64,000 nt of DNA from Rhyacophila brunnea (Eukaryota; Arthropoda; Insecta; Trichoptera; Rhyacophilidae). Below are positions 48,121-59,419 of this stretch, in pieces; the first letter of the stretch is position 1; each line of letters opens with the position of its first letter. The notes under the pieces were generated by a model that was given only the letters and a program-made list of their open reading frames with translations, ran no database searches and was not told where the DNA came from. The stretch is from positions 1,426,001 through 1,490,000 of the forward strand of contig JAGYXB010000463.1 of assembly GCA_022495005.1 (NCBI GenBank). Direction: 5' to 3'. The translations under genes were made by a program, and so were the position numbers.

Positions 48121-48822
48121 TTGAATGGGTAGGTATTGAAAACTAATACGATTAGAGTCATAAAATATTTGTGCAAAGAAGGATTTCTGTAGTACGGCCG
48201 AGGGTGGCAATTTTATTATGAATTTGTTCTTAATAAGTCTGAAATTTCTTTTATTTTGAAATATTTTTAAATTTGCCTTTGTAAATAATTAGGTGTGTTG
48301 GTTTGCATTTTTTGGGTTGGCACCCGGGCGCTGTTAGAGCGGGCCCGGCAATTAGAGGTAGATTAGCCAAACTTTAAAAGAAAACAATATAAATGTAGGT
48401 AAATTATAATTTAAAATCACATGAGTCTTCACAGAGGGATGGTTAGAATTAACACGATTTTGAAAAATACAACATGTGACATTCAGCAACCCGTGGAATT
48501 TAAAAATAATATCTGTGGTACATATTCCAAGTAAAATTAAAGTAGGTAGGTACTTAGTCGATTTTTTGTAAAAAAAATGATATACTTAGGTACATTTTTT
48601 CACTCTACCTATAGGCAATCATTTTTTTTATTAATAATGAAAAGTTATTGCAACCAGCAAAGTTTCTATTTATACATTATAATATAGTTAAGCCTAACAA
48701 GATAGAGAATAGGAATAACATAAATATAAAGAAATTACATAAGAAAATTACGTGAGAAAAATGAGAAAGAATAATGAGTAATTAAATTATATACAAAAAA
48801 GTAACATTAAAAAAAAATATAC
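48121..48822. other. AT-rich non-coding DNA
   Basis: Nothing recognisable. Confidence 0.5.
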
Positions 48823-49041
48823 GGTACTGTTCGGTTATACCGGAGTCAGCGGAAAACGCATTTTGAAAATAGCCGATAAACTGTATTATTTGTTAGGTTA
48901 ACCTAACCAAACCTAACCTAACCTAACCTAACCTAACCCAACCTAACCGAACCTAAACTAACCCAAACTAACAAATAATCCAGTTTATCGGCTATTTTCA
49001 AAATGCGTTTTCCGCTGGCTCCGGTATAACCGAACAGTACC
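48823..49041. mobile_element. Foldback MITE with an insect telomeric CCTAA hairpin tip
   Basis: This 219-bp element has ends GGTACTGTTCGGTTATACC and GGTATAACCGAACAGTACC and exact flanks AAATATAC (48815-48822 and 49042-49049). The arms (about 76 bp, including TTTTGAAAATAGCCGATAAA) are nearly perfect inverted repeats. The tip, 48912-48960, has five perfect CCTAA units and then degenerate ones. CCTAA/TTAGG is the ancestral insect telomere repeat. Confidence 0.9.
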
Positions 49042-50070
49042 AAATATACATATATATATAAGTAAATATATCTATCTATACAAAATATTGGAGATAACGC
49101 GTTTAAATGAAACAGGGGGATTATTAAAAGGATCAACGGTGGAGAAATAGGTACATATTATAATTAAACAAGAGCGCCGAATAAAAGAGTTTTGTGTATA
49201 ATTTGAATCGCTGCGACTGACATGGTATAGAGTTTGGTTTCGCGTAAACCTTGATGGACAATGGAAACCCACCCTTATGAGTAGGTTTGGCGAGTCAAAA
49301 AAACCATTGATAATTTTAAAAAGGAAAAATATTGATCAGATATAGATAGAACGTCGACTTTCCAAAGATGGTACCTAGTCACCTGCCATAAAAGTTGCAG
49401 TGGTCGAAATAGAATTAGATAAATCATAGCAGTAAGCTTTAAAAAAGCTTTTACGTAATCACGCTTTTACTTATTTTCGTAATTACGCTTTTTTACGTAA
49501 TTTATTCAGGTTATTCTATTATTTATTTTAATTTGCTGTGTTAAATAATATAACTAATATCACATTGATTAACTTATTCTCAAAACAATCGTTTTATATA
49601 CCTATCAGTGCTTGAAATAGAAAAAAATCAAACTAGAGCGCTCAATGATTTTTCGAAAATGTTAAACTGTACTTTATTTAAGTTAAACTTATAAACCTTA
49701 GTAGGACAAATGCAATAACAGTCTTTGAAATCCCATATACCTACACATTTATTAAAGATTTGGGCAAATAACGTCGTTCAGCGCTGCAGGCGACTTCAAC
49801 CACGTATTGATATAAAATCTATCGTTTTTTTAATAAGAAACCAACACTTTACAAAAACAAAGATTAATCTCTGAATGCCGAAATTGATAGATACTGAAAT
49901 CGTATTGAAAAATCTTTGTAACAAAACACAAAATTGTATTATTGCTTGAGAAATAAGGGTTTATGATATGTCATAAATATGTCCATGAGGCGGAACGGTA
50001 CCTAATCTTGAGGATTTCAAGAACCTGAGCTGAGCTCCAGTCCGCTCCGGTTTATTTCGAGCACTGAGTC
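49042..50070. other. AT-rich non-coding DNA
   Basis: There is a (TA)n run at about 49048-49062 and a short AGCTTTAAAAAAGCTTTTACG hairpin near 49435. No gene. Confidence 0.45.
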
Positions 50071-50469
50071 AATGGCCCCCACATCTTGAAATGGGCGCCC
50101 AGGCCAGGATCATTGACGCCCCCCCTTACCTATCGCTTAGATTAAAAGCAGTGTGACGCTCACAAGTAGCATTTTCTAAGTGAAATTCAGTGAATCTTTA
50201 GCATTTTTTGTATTTTTGAATATACATATCTATTTGAATTATGGATTTGTTGAATATCGACATACAATAATTAAAAATTTCATCACACAACCACATATTA
50301 ATGATAATACATATTTATGAAGTAAAATAGGTCGCAGGCGACTTTTTTTTTTAACTTTTAGAGTAAATTTGTGATGTTTTTATCTCACTTATCTGGTCTA
50401 CCCGCCATGCCGGACCCCCATACTAGAGCCCTGTCAGCCCCCTTCTTGTGGAGGCTATGACTGAGTCAT
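50071..50469 (+). mobile_element. MITE family C, complete copy with exact 8-bp target duplication
   Basis: This 399-bp element runs from ATGGCCCCCACATCTTG to CTTCTTGTGGAGGCTATG, flanked by ACTGAGTC on both sides (50063-50070 and 50470-50477). The interior carries a CTTACCTATCGCTTAGATTA block and a GTCTACCCGCC block shared with the copies at 8017 and 17900. Confidence 0.85.
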
Positions 50470-50819
50470 ATAAGTATACTATTATAATCATCTAACAACA
50501 TCTAAATGTTGACTATTTTTTTAAAGTGCTCTCATGTTTGACATAACTTGATATATTTTCTAATAGGCATGTTCACCAACCTACGTATTTTTTTTACCCA
50601 AACATCACAGATATAATCCACGGTTTTGGATGCCAAAGTTGATGATGATATAATCAGTATGCGAATAATAATCTAGCTAATGAGTAAATGAATACCTTTA
50701 CGTATGCGCGGTATAAGTGCAAAGGTGCATTGGCCTCTGATAGAATCTACATACTATTAAAAAGTTAATTATTGCTATTACTGGAGTCATTATAATTATT
50801 GACAATATAATTAGTCAGC

Positions 50820-50930
50820 TGTGGTGATAATCAAGAGACCGCACAAGACGTTTGGTGGTCGGCTGACGTCGACCATATTCGGACGTCTTCGGCAGAACAC
50901 CTTTAGGAAATCATGCAGGTGAGAATTGGG
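50820..50930 (+). promoter_or_regulatory. Candidate promoter or short first exon
   Basis: A GC-richer, non-repetitive block contains an Inr-like GTCAGCT, AGACGT about 30 bp downstream (DPE-like), and ends AATCATGCAG|GTGAGA, which reads as a strong splice donor just after an ATG. This is what a 5' UTR exon with a start codon looks like, but no partner exon is recognised downstream. Confidence 0.25.
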
Positions 50931-51074
50931 AGAGACACCAATTTGAAATTACTATACGTAATGAATTGGAACGCATTTATTTTTATATTGAACCAAATTA
51001 ACGATGAGGGTTTAGGATGATGGTTACAATATATTCCTCCTAGCCTCCAAACAACAACAATATTATGATTTATA

Positions 51075-51410
51075 GAGAGTAGTGAGCAGGGAATTCAGAA
51101 ATAATGGGAACTGAAATATCTAACGGGTAAGGCGATAGCAGGTAACCGACTCGAGTAAGGAAGAATCCGAATTAAACTTACACACGTGTCAAGAATGCGT
51201 TGTACGTCGAATACTGAAAACTGCTCTCGGTTTATGCATTTACGCTCATTTAATGTTGGTGTATTACACACACTATTGCACGTGCACAATGCGTGCTTCA
51301 TTTTGGTAGGACACTCACACATTCAAAAACCCTGCATCAATATGCGGCGTATTGAATATAGCCTATCGGTATTCTACTTATTATCTGTTCTGTGGTAGCG
51401 AGAATATAAT
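51075..51410 (-). repeat. Dispersed repeat family G, copy 3 (inverted)
   Basis: Complement of 13265-13560: GGTAACCGACTCGAGTAAGG, CTTACACACGTGTC, CGCTCATTTAATGTTGGTG and ACACTCACACATTC. The open frames over it are incidental. Confidence 0.75.
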
Positions 51411-51844
51411 AATAGGAAAACGTAGGTTTCCTTCAAAAAGTAAAGTGGGTAGCTTTCAGTCGATCGCTAGAGATCAGGCTATGTATATTGATTTTCTCTC
51501 AAACGTTCTTGTGACACAACCGTGCAAAATTTAATCACCAATCACAGTAGTTCCTACATTATCTCACATGCCCTAACGATGCATTATTGTGATGGTAATA
51601 ATCGTTTCCAAAAAAAAAGGAAAATATTGTAATGAAATTCACCGCAAAACAAGTAAAAGACAGAGGAAAATAAATAGGTAAGTAAATTAGAAAAACAATT
51701 ATATCGTAATTTGTATATATTTATATAATTTTTTTAACGATTCAAAAGTAAATAGGTTAGCAAGGAGGTGCTTGTAAGTATTAAATCGTATATAACATAT
51801 TTTATATCAATCTATATCACATTCTCACCCGTCGTAGACGTTGA
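51411..51844. other. AT-rich non-coding DNA
   Basis: Nothing recognisable. Confidence 0.5.
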
Positions 51845-52225
51845 TCTGACCAATGCTGACCTACGTAGAGTGTTGGACTATCACCAAGGCCGATGAGTGT
51901 CCTTTCGATATGTTCGAGAGAATGGTTGTACGTAGGATATGTGGACCATGTTAGAAGAAGAAGAATGGTGTATTCAGCATAATCTGGAGCTCTACAACCT
52001 CATCCAAGAAGAATGTATCTCCGTATTCGTTAAATTTGGTGGGCTCCGATGGACAGTGCTCAACCGCCGAGGGGAATCCTGGATACGAGAGCGAACGATC
52101 AAAAATCGACTGATAGGCACAGACTCCGGTTATTGTATGGTGTCAACAAAAAAGGACAGACACTTTGTTGACTCAGGATCTGACGAGATGAGTTTGAGGG
52201 CTATTTATGATGATGACGATTGAAT
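51845..52225 (+). pseudogene. LINE reverse transcriptase C-terminal remnant
   Basis: One frame reads LTYVECWTITKADE, then FDMFERMVVRRICGPC before a stop. The next frame continues NLELYNLIQEECISVFVKFG and LRW. This is the sequence of blocks after the RT domain of many arthropod LINEs ('VLTYGxETWTLTK', 'FERKVLRxIFGP', 'NxELYxLYxEPDIVxFIKxxRLRW'). Frameshifts and a stop make it a dead 5'-truncated copy. The 94-codon open frame at 51939 is part of this fossil, not a gene. Confidence 0.75.
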
Positions 52226-53086
52226 CTAATGGAATTGGAATATTACAGAAAGAATTTTTTGATATCATTGATAATAGGGCGGGGCATCTCTTTTCGGTAT
52301 GATAGCTCAATAATTTGAACTGAGTTACGACGAAATGTAATAAATGTATTTTTATTTCTGATTCGTCTCTGTATGGAACTCTGTTGACATACTGCCCACT
52401 GCAGGCAATCCCACTCGATGTGCGAAGGACCGGTTATGGTATAACTTATTTTATAAACAATAATAATTATAAATTATAAGATTATCTTAAGAACATCTTA
52501 ATAATACATGTAGATATGCAATAAATAAATAGAAAAAAAAACACTTCCATGATTTGAGATTTTCTATAAAGTTATGGAAATTAGAATGTTGTATTGACAG
52601 CTTCACAAAACACATTGATAATATTATGATAATTTAACGTTTTGTAAATTAATTATAATACATTTTAAGTATTATCTTTGACAAGTTTTAATTATTAATA
52701 ATCGTTGGCCATGTTGGTGGGCACTATGTCAAGAACAGTCGTCTTGTAGTATAGTGTTACCTAGTAGACCTCCCATGAGGATAGCTGCAATTTAACTTTG
52801 CAAAATTTTAAATAAAAATATCTATATCAGCGAAGAGAAACCCCTTACATTGTTATTTATAAACATGTTGAGTAATAAATAAGATATTATTTTGTAAAAT
52901 AATCGATTTCAATAATATTGAAAATATAAATATGTATATAAACTATATTTGGGTGATACATATTTGTGATAAATATATTTTATGAATATCCATCGTCATA
53001 AGTGGCCCAACAACACAAGGCGGGTCACAATTTCCTCCAAGAACTTCATCTAACTTCCCCTTTCCTGTGCCAGTATCACCCAGATT
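52226..53086. other. AT-rich non-coding DNA
   Basis: Nothing recognisable. Confidence 0.5.
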
Positions 53087-53494
53087 AGGGATTGCAATAC
53101 CAATACCGGTGTTTCGATATTTTCTATTGAAAATCGGCATTAATACCGGTATTCGTGAAATATATGAAAAAAAACAGAAGTATGTACCAATAAATATATA
53201 ATATACATCTAAAAATTCACCTCACAACTATTAAAACCTGCAAGCGACTGGCGAAAACATTGAATAGATTTAAATTTAGGGAAGTACCTACAATAATATA
53301 TTTTGCAAATCTGCACGTGTCATTGCTGGACACCAAGGATGTCGAAGATCAGTGGAAGTAAACCAGGCATCGTGTAATCCGACAAAAAATTTACAGTCCT
53401 ATTAAACATTGTAGGTAAATTCATTTTGTTTCCATTTTCAAAACTAAATATATCGATATTGTCTGTTTTTTAAAACCGGTATTGCAAACCCTAC
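53087..53494. mobile_element. MITE family J (TAGGGATTGCAATACC ends)
   Basis: TAGGGATTGCAATACC at the left and GGTATTGCAAACCCTA at the right are inverted, followed by ACCGGTATT motifs on both sides. The middle (about 53215-53425) is homologous to the body of family D (CATTGCTGG, AAGGATGTCGAAGA, TTACAGTCCTATTAAAC). The target duplication is unclear. Confidence 0.65.
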
Positions 53495-53691
53495 TCCAGG
53501 TGTTTGCGTCGGCCGCTCTAGTACGTATAACATAGAATACTGGAAGCAATATTATAAATGTACTTACAAACCGACATACATTCGTTGCCCATTTTATAAA
53601 AAAATACTGATAGTTATATGTACCTACCTATATCGTGTTTTATAAATGGGACCATACCTAAAATAAAATTTGATATAAATAAAAAGGATTT

Positions 53692-54075
53692 CAAGTTATA
53701 CACATTTATATTTTTATAAAAATCGATGTTTTTCTTAAGTAAATATAAAAAATATTAAAACGATGAATTAGTCAAAAATCTAAACGTAAAAAAATGAAAA
53801 CTTAGTACTTATACTAAATTTTAATAATAAATATGACCACAAAATATAATGTAATAATAAGATGATGACCCTGCAACGAATTCACATTTTATTACATTTT
53901 TTTTTACAATTGTAAGTTTATCTTTGCATTAAAAAAAATCTTTTTAATGTTTTCAGATACATATTTATTAATTAATACAGTTAAAATTGTAAATTATCAA
54001 CAAAAAAAAATCTCAAATTGCAAGCTTCGTATTTTTCCGCTAGGTTCTCTGTTGGCATATAGGATCCCCCTTAAT
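53692..54075 (+). repeat. Dispersed repeat family I, copy 1
   Basis: About 385 bp (AAGGATTTCAAGTTATACAC ... CCGCTAGGTTCTCTGTTGGC) that recurs in reverse at 58803-59210 with clear, gapped similarity throughout. Non-coding. Confidence 0.8.
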
Positions 54076-54448
54076 TAGTATTTTTAGTAAAGTTGTTAGG
54101 TATAAAAACGCATACTGTGAAAATCATTTTCCATAAAAATACATATCTACCTATCATTATAATTGTACCGTTTTTTCATCACTTTTAAATATTCGGTCAC
54201 ATTAAAAACAAAAATTTCTCGTGTTTGTCTTTGTAAAGGTTTTTTGTAATACCCCGATCGAGATGGGGTATTCATTGTAAAACTGTAAATATACTATTGT
54301 ATCGTGTAAAACAGACTTTTCACACACAGACGCAGCGTTTTCGCTACAGGCGCAGCGTTTACACATCTACTATTTGCGCACAAAAGTACGTGTGCTTCTG
54401 CGCAGGTCCGTTTCTAAGTTGTTTAGCTATAATATGCGATTACACGAC
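54076..54448. other. Non-coding DNA
   Basis: It contains a small ATACCCC...GGGGTAT hairpin at 54250-54275 and two GCGCAGCGTTT-like repeats at about 54330-54361. Confidence 0.45.
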
Positions 54449-55502
54449 GACAATATTATGCGCGAAGGTTTAAGTTAGGCTCTGCGACAGGCATGTAGGG
54501 ATATCCTATCGCAGAGCCCGATACCATATTTCCGATCCATAATTCATACAAAATCCGATACCAAATTTCATACAATTCGATAGACTGACTGAGGTTACGT
54601 GATGTAAACTCCATACGATAAAATATCACAATTCTTTGACAAATAATCCGACATTTATTTAAGTACGTCAAGACAGATGACGTGCTGTGGTATATTTTTG
54701 AAACCTTTGCAGATTGTTTTGTAATTTGTATGATACATTCCAGTGGCGAAGGCTGGAGGTAGGTTGTTAAGATCCGACATAAATAGTGCACACTAAACTT
54801 TGCCTGTCATACGTATTTCTTTACATTGAAATAAGACTACAATTTACAGATGGTGTAGGTTAGTTTTTAAAATTCAATTAAACCCTGCGTAAACCAACCC
54901 ATACTAGATAATAGTCAAAAAATACTCGTCTATCTATAAAATATCTAAAATTATGCAATTAAATTATACATAACTTTGAATATTTAATAGATGGAATAAT
55001 ATTTTTTATCTTTTAAAGTTTGGTTTAGGCTGGGCTTAATGAATTTTAAATAACGAACAAACAAACAATATGTGTAGGTAATATTATGTATTCTTAATCC
55101 AACGAAAACAAATAAGCATGAATAAAAAATGTGTACAATTTTGTCGTATCGCCCAAAGTATACCAGAACGATAATGGTTTAGTTTAGGCAGGGTTTAATT
55201 GATTTTTAAAAACTAACCAACACCATTTGTAAATTGTAGTCTTAGTTCAATATAAATAAATACATATAACTTACAAAGTTTAATGTGCACTCTTTATGGC
55301 GGATCTTTAAAGCCTACCTCCACCCTTCGCTACTGATACATTCCAACATTTACAATATCTGCCGTTGGTAAATTAAATTATTTTTATAGAATATAAAATA
55401 TTCAAGTAATTATATAAATATGTCAATATGCAATTAAAAAATATTTTTCTAAAGAAGGCAGGTTTTAAATAATTGCCTAGTAGGTATGGAGTATTTGCCA
55501 CA
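54449..55502 (+). repeat. MITE family B copy, interrupted by a family A element
   Basis: 54449-54740 (GACAATATTATGCGCGAAGG ... GATACATTC) and 55336-55502 (ATACATTCCAACATTTACAA ... GGAGTATTTGCCACAG) are the two parts of a family B copy. They are collinear with 23658-24446 once the inserted element is removed. The left terminus is missing. Confidence 0.8.
54741..55335 (+). mobile_element. Foldback MITE family A, complete copy with exact 8-bp target duplication
   Basis: This 595-bp element runs from CAGTGGCGAAGGCTGGAGG to CCTCCACCCTTCGCTACTG, flanked by ATACATTC at 54733-54740 and 55336-55343. Its interior holds a left module (GTGCACACTAAACTTTG ... AAACCCTGC) and two inverted versions of the same module (GGCTGGGCTTAATGAATT ... 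GTGTACAATTTTGTCG and GGCAGGGTTTAATTGATT ... AAAGTTTAATGTGCAC). Confidence 0.9.
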
Positions 55503-56219
55503 GCTGTGCACTATCTTTTAGTTTATTCATCGTTTATCTGCATCCAATAGGATCGTCTTCGACAGTAGAATAAGAACCAACCGAGGAAAAAGCAATCCTC
55601 ACTGTCCGTGTCTCACCTAGGTATAATAATTAATTACCGAGTGTACAAAATCTATGCATATCGCATTACATAGCTATTTCTGCATGCAAATGAAAACGAG
55701 AAATAAGCAGGGAAATAATCTTAATGCATACAATATGTATCTACATAGTTATGTATAAAGGAGAAAATCGACTGGCCGAATACACTTTGTTGAAATTTGT
55801 AGTAATTTTCAAACAAAAAACACATTCATTCATTTTTCTTTTGGTGGATAATACCTATGTACAATAGTGATTTTTGACATAGGAACCAATCTCCCCTTCC
55901 TTTCGCTAACAGATTCAATTTATTCCATCTAAAATAACTACTTATTTATTTAAAATTTAAGATTCATGTAAATAATACCTATCGAAAAATCGGATTCAAT
56001 TTCAAAGTTGAAGAAAAACTTTGTGAAAAAAAAAGAATTCCATGCCAATCACAAATTCCTGTAGGGTGTGCGACAATTCAACTAAAAAATGCACTATTTG
56101 GAAAGGGGAAGAATTAGATTAAACTCTGAATGTTCAATTGAACACGGTGCTTTCCGTTATCAGTAGCGTCACAGGGGTGATGTTTAAAAAAATATGTTTT
56201 TGCATGTAGGTTTATATAG
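55503..56219. other. AT-rich non-coding DNA
   Basis: Nothing recognisable. Confidence 0.5.
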
Positions 56220-56843
56220 CACTGGCGAAGAGTGGAGGTAGTCTGTTAAGATCGAACATAAATAGTTCACATTAAACTTTGTCAGCCATACATATTTATT
56301 TTCATTCAAGTAGGTAATAACTACAATATGCAGATAATACCTATCGATTAGTTTTTAAATTTAATTAAAACCTGCCATTATTAGGTAATAGTAAAAAAAT
56401 TCTCGTCTATCTATAAAATATTTAAAACTATGCCATTAAATCATACATAATGTTGGATAGAATAATACATTTTTATAAGTTATTTGGGTACTGTTCGGTT
56501 ATCAGCAATACAGCGGAAAACACATTTTGAAAATAGCCAGTAAACTGGATTATTTGTTAGGTTAACCTAACCAAACCTAACCTAACCTAACCTAACCTAA
56601 CCTAACCTAACCTAACCTAACCTAACCTAACCCAACCTAACCTAACCCAAACTAATAAATAATCCAGTCTATCGGATATTTTCAAAATGTGTTTTCCGCT
56701 GTATCCCTGATAACCGAACAGTACCGTAATTTGGTTTAGGAAGGGCTTAATGAATTTAAATAAATGAACCAACAATAAATATGAATGTGTACCTACACAT
56801 AAAATTAAATTTATAAGAAAATTATCTAAATGTTACGCCACTG
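56220..56843 (+). repeat. MITE family A copy, interrupted by the telomere-loop MITE
   Basis: CACTGGCGAAGAGTGGAGG to TTACGCCACTG. The family A sequence is split at 56486/56726 and its right part is shortened. It resumes with TAATTTGGTTTAGGAAGGGC. Confidence 0.75.
56487..56725. mobile_element. Foldback MITE with the longest telomeric CCTAA tip
   Basis: This 239-bp element has ends GGTACTGTTCGGTTATC and GATAACCGAACAGTACC. Flanks GTTATTTG and GTAATTTG (7/8) form the 8-bp target duplication. The tip carries 11 consecutive perfect CCTAA units (56576-56630) and then CCCAA/CCTAA variants to 56650. It is inserted into a family A element. Confidence 0.9.
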
Positions 56844-58199
56844 CAGTAATCATGTTAAAATGGGAGTAGGCGAGACTGACAGAGAGAAAGTGAGGTGTTG
56901 ATATTAGACGTCTCAAAACGTCACAGCGAAATGTAACATAAGTGCATGATAATCTCACCTTTATCATTACGTAAGATAGGATTTATTATATCTCAACCAA
57001 ATTTAATGTTACCCCGCAAATAAAGTTCAATAAATAAGATAAATAAACCCACTGTTAGACTTTTATTTTAATCTTATTCTTCTTTCTATACTTACATATA
57101 CAGTTGTGATGACCCTTATATATTATCATCTAAAGAAAAAAAAATAGTCGAGAGAATTAGACCTGTATTTTTTCTTCATGAATTTTAGTCAAGGTACGAT
57201 AAGACCAGAATAACTTTCAGCAAAAATTAAGGGTCCAAGTGCCTAAAAATTAAAAAAAAAACTAAGAAATTGTCTTTGGAACTATAGTTAGGTTAGGTTT
57301 ACTACAGAATTTGTAGGAAAGCTGTCTACCTATGCAGCGGGGCGTTTCTTTGTCGCAAATGACGCAACCGATTTATCACAAAACATAACAGTTTTCCATA
57401 AATAATCCCATAATAATAATTCCATAAATAATTCCATAGTTAATCATAACAGTTTAAACCAGTCACAGAGTCATTAAATTATATTTAAATGTAAAAAGGT
57501 ACGCATTTCTCATAAACTGAGTGTAAAATATTATCCAAAGTATAACAAAATTCCTGCATTTATTATTTGGAAAATTTAAAATAGGTACACTGTAATTTTT
57601 TATCATAATATGGAGCCTCTAAATCAGTCAGTACGTCAGACCTCTACGTCACTAAACACGCCACTGTACCCATAAATCATAAATCACATCCTCTTTCCTG
57701 GAATCCTTGTAAAAAATAATTGTGTAGGTATATTAAGAATAATAATATAAGAAGCAGATATGTAGATATCTATTTAATCAGTTATATTATGGACCCCTTT
57801 GATATTATTTGGGTAGCATTTTATACTGAATTTGTGAGAAATACGCATATTTTTAAGATGTGTGGGGACTGGGGGGTATGACCTATTTGAACTGTTTCGA
57901 TGTCCCTTTTTAAATCGATTCATCTGCACCAAAGAAAATCGTCGCTACACATCAGATCAAATCTTCATATTTATTAGGTATGCAAATCTTTCATTGTTGT
58001 AAGAATAAGATAATTTCCTTATCCTAAAAAATACAAAACATATTTTTTAAATGTTTTTAAAACTAATAGGTTTAATTGTTCTTACTATCTACTTTAACAC
58101 TTTTCAAGGCAACACAAGTTATTAATTTACAAATTTTAAAAAACAATTCCTGTTTATTCAATATCCTATGTTAACATCCTTATAAAACGTGTTGAAACA
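56844..58199. other. AT-rich non-coding DNA
   Basis: Nothing recognisable. Confidence 0.5.
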
Positions 58200-58425
58200 A
58201 AAATAGGAGACGCCGAAAAAAAAAGAAGGGGAGGCCTGCCTATAATCGAGATTCGTTGCGGACAAATCGCGAGCGACTTTATTGAAATAAAAAAAATAGT
58301 TGAAATTCTTCGGCGTCACTTTCGTGCGCGGTTCCCCCTTTTAAATTCTTACAAAGACCCCGCTTTGAAAATTGAAAATAGGGGAGCGTGGTTTGGTTTG
58401 CTCGAGAATGTTTTCGTAAGGTGAG
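58200..58425. promoter_or_regulatory. Candidate conserved regulatory element
   Basis: A non-repetitive GC-richer block (GATTCGTTGCGGACAAATCG, CTTCGGCGTCACTTTCGTGC, GGGGAGCGTGGTTTGG) lies in AT-rich DNA. It has no coding frame and no match to the window's repeats. The regulatory reading is inferred. Confidence 0.25.
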
Positions 58426-58802
58426 TATCGATGAATTTACATTGAATCAGTGAAACAACGTCAACATATTATTACAGTTGACTTTTGATTTACTTGTGTA
58501 GATCTACTATCGGACGTATACCGGGGTGTAAAAAATTCGAAGCACATTTTAAAGTTGTACCGGGAGCGCCGCAGTAATAAATAAGATGATACTAGTTGTA
58601 AATGACATCAATGACAATATTGAATACTACATAATTATAATAATACGTATTTTTTATCCAATTTCACAGCACGTTTACGGTAATTTACAATTGCACCGAC
58701 TGAAAATGAGTCACTCGTCAAAATATGGTAACAATAGAGGATCACTAATTATAACAAGTTCACAGTATGTTTGCCATAAACACAAAATTCGCTTAAAATG
58801 CT
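58426..58802. other. Non-coding DNA
   Basis: Nothing recognisable. Confidence 0.45.
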
Positions 58803-59210
58803 TAAGGGGGATGCTTACATGAGCAGAATACCAGCAGAGGCACCTAGCGGAAAAATACGAAGCTTGCAATTTGACACATTTTTTTAAATTTAAAATTTCA
58901 ACTGTATTAGTTAATAAATATATATCTGAAAACATTAAAAAGATTTTTTTTAAGTCAAAGATAAACTTACAATAATTGTAAAAAAAAATTATAAAATGTG
59001 AATTTGTCACAGGACCACATTTTATTATTACATTATATTGTATAGTCATATTTATTATTAAAATTTATTTTATTAAGCTTTCTATTTTTTGTTGTATAGA
59101 TTTTTGACTAATTCATCGTTTTAATATTTTTTTATATTTATTTTAAAAAACATCGATTATTATAAAAATATAAAATGTGTATAACTTGAAATCCTTTTTA
59201 ATATTTTTCT
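58803..59210 (-). repeat. Dispersed repeat family I, copy 2 (inverted)
   Basis: Complement of 53692-54075: CCAGCAGAGGCACCTAGCGG ... AACTTGAAATCCTTTT. The minus-strand 112-codon frame over it is not conserved in copy 1. Confidence 0.8.
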
Positions 59211-59419
59211 TATATGTAATAGTTTTGTACTATTATTTAATCATTATTAATTGAACTGTTGGTAAATCCTGATTGAAAAATAGGTACCTAAGTAGGTACC
59301 TACTTAGATTAAATGTGTAAAACAATTATTACTGAGTACTTTTATTAGCTACCTCGCTATTTTATCTTAATATCAATATTATAAGTCAGATGGAAAGTAA
59401 GGGATGAGCCTCGTATTCG

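Noticed and set aside
48912..48960. True telomere or chromosome end
   Set aside because: The CCTAA array is only tens of bases and lies at the tip of a TIR-bounded element with an 8-bp target duplication.
51939..52223. 94-codon open frame as a host gene
   Set aside because: The motif order identifies it as the tail of a frameshifted LINE.
58711..59049. 112-codon minus-strand open frame
   Set aside because: It lies in a repeat whose other copy (53692-54075) does not keep the frame.
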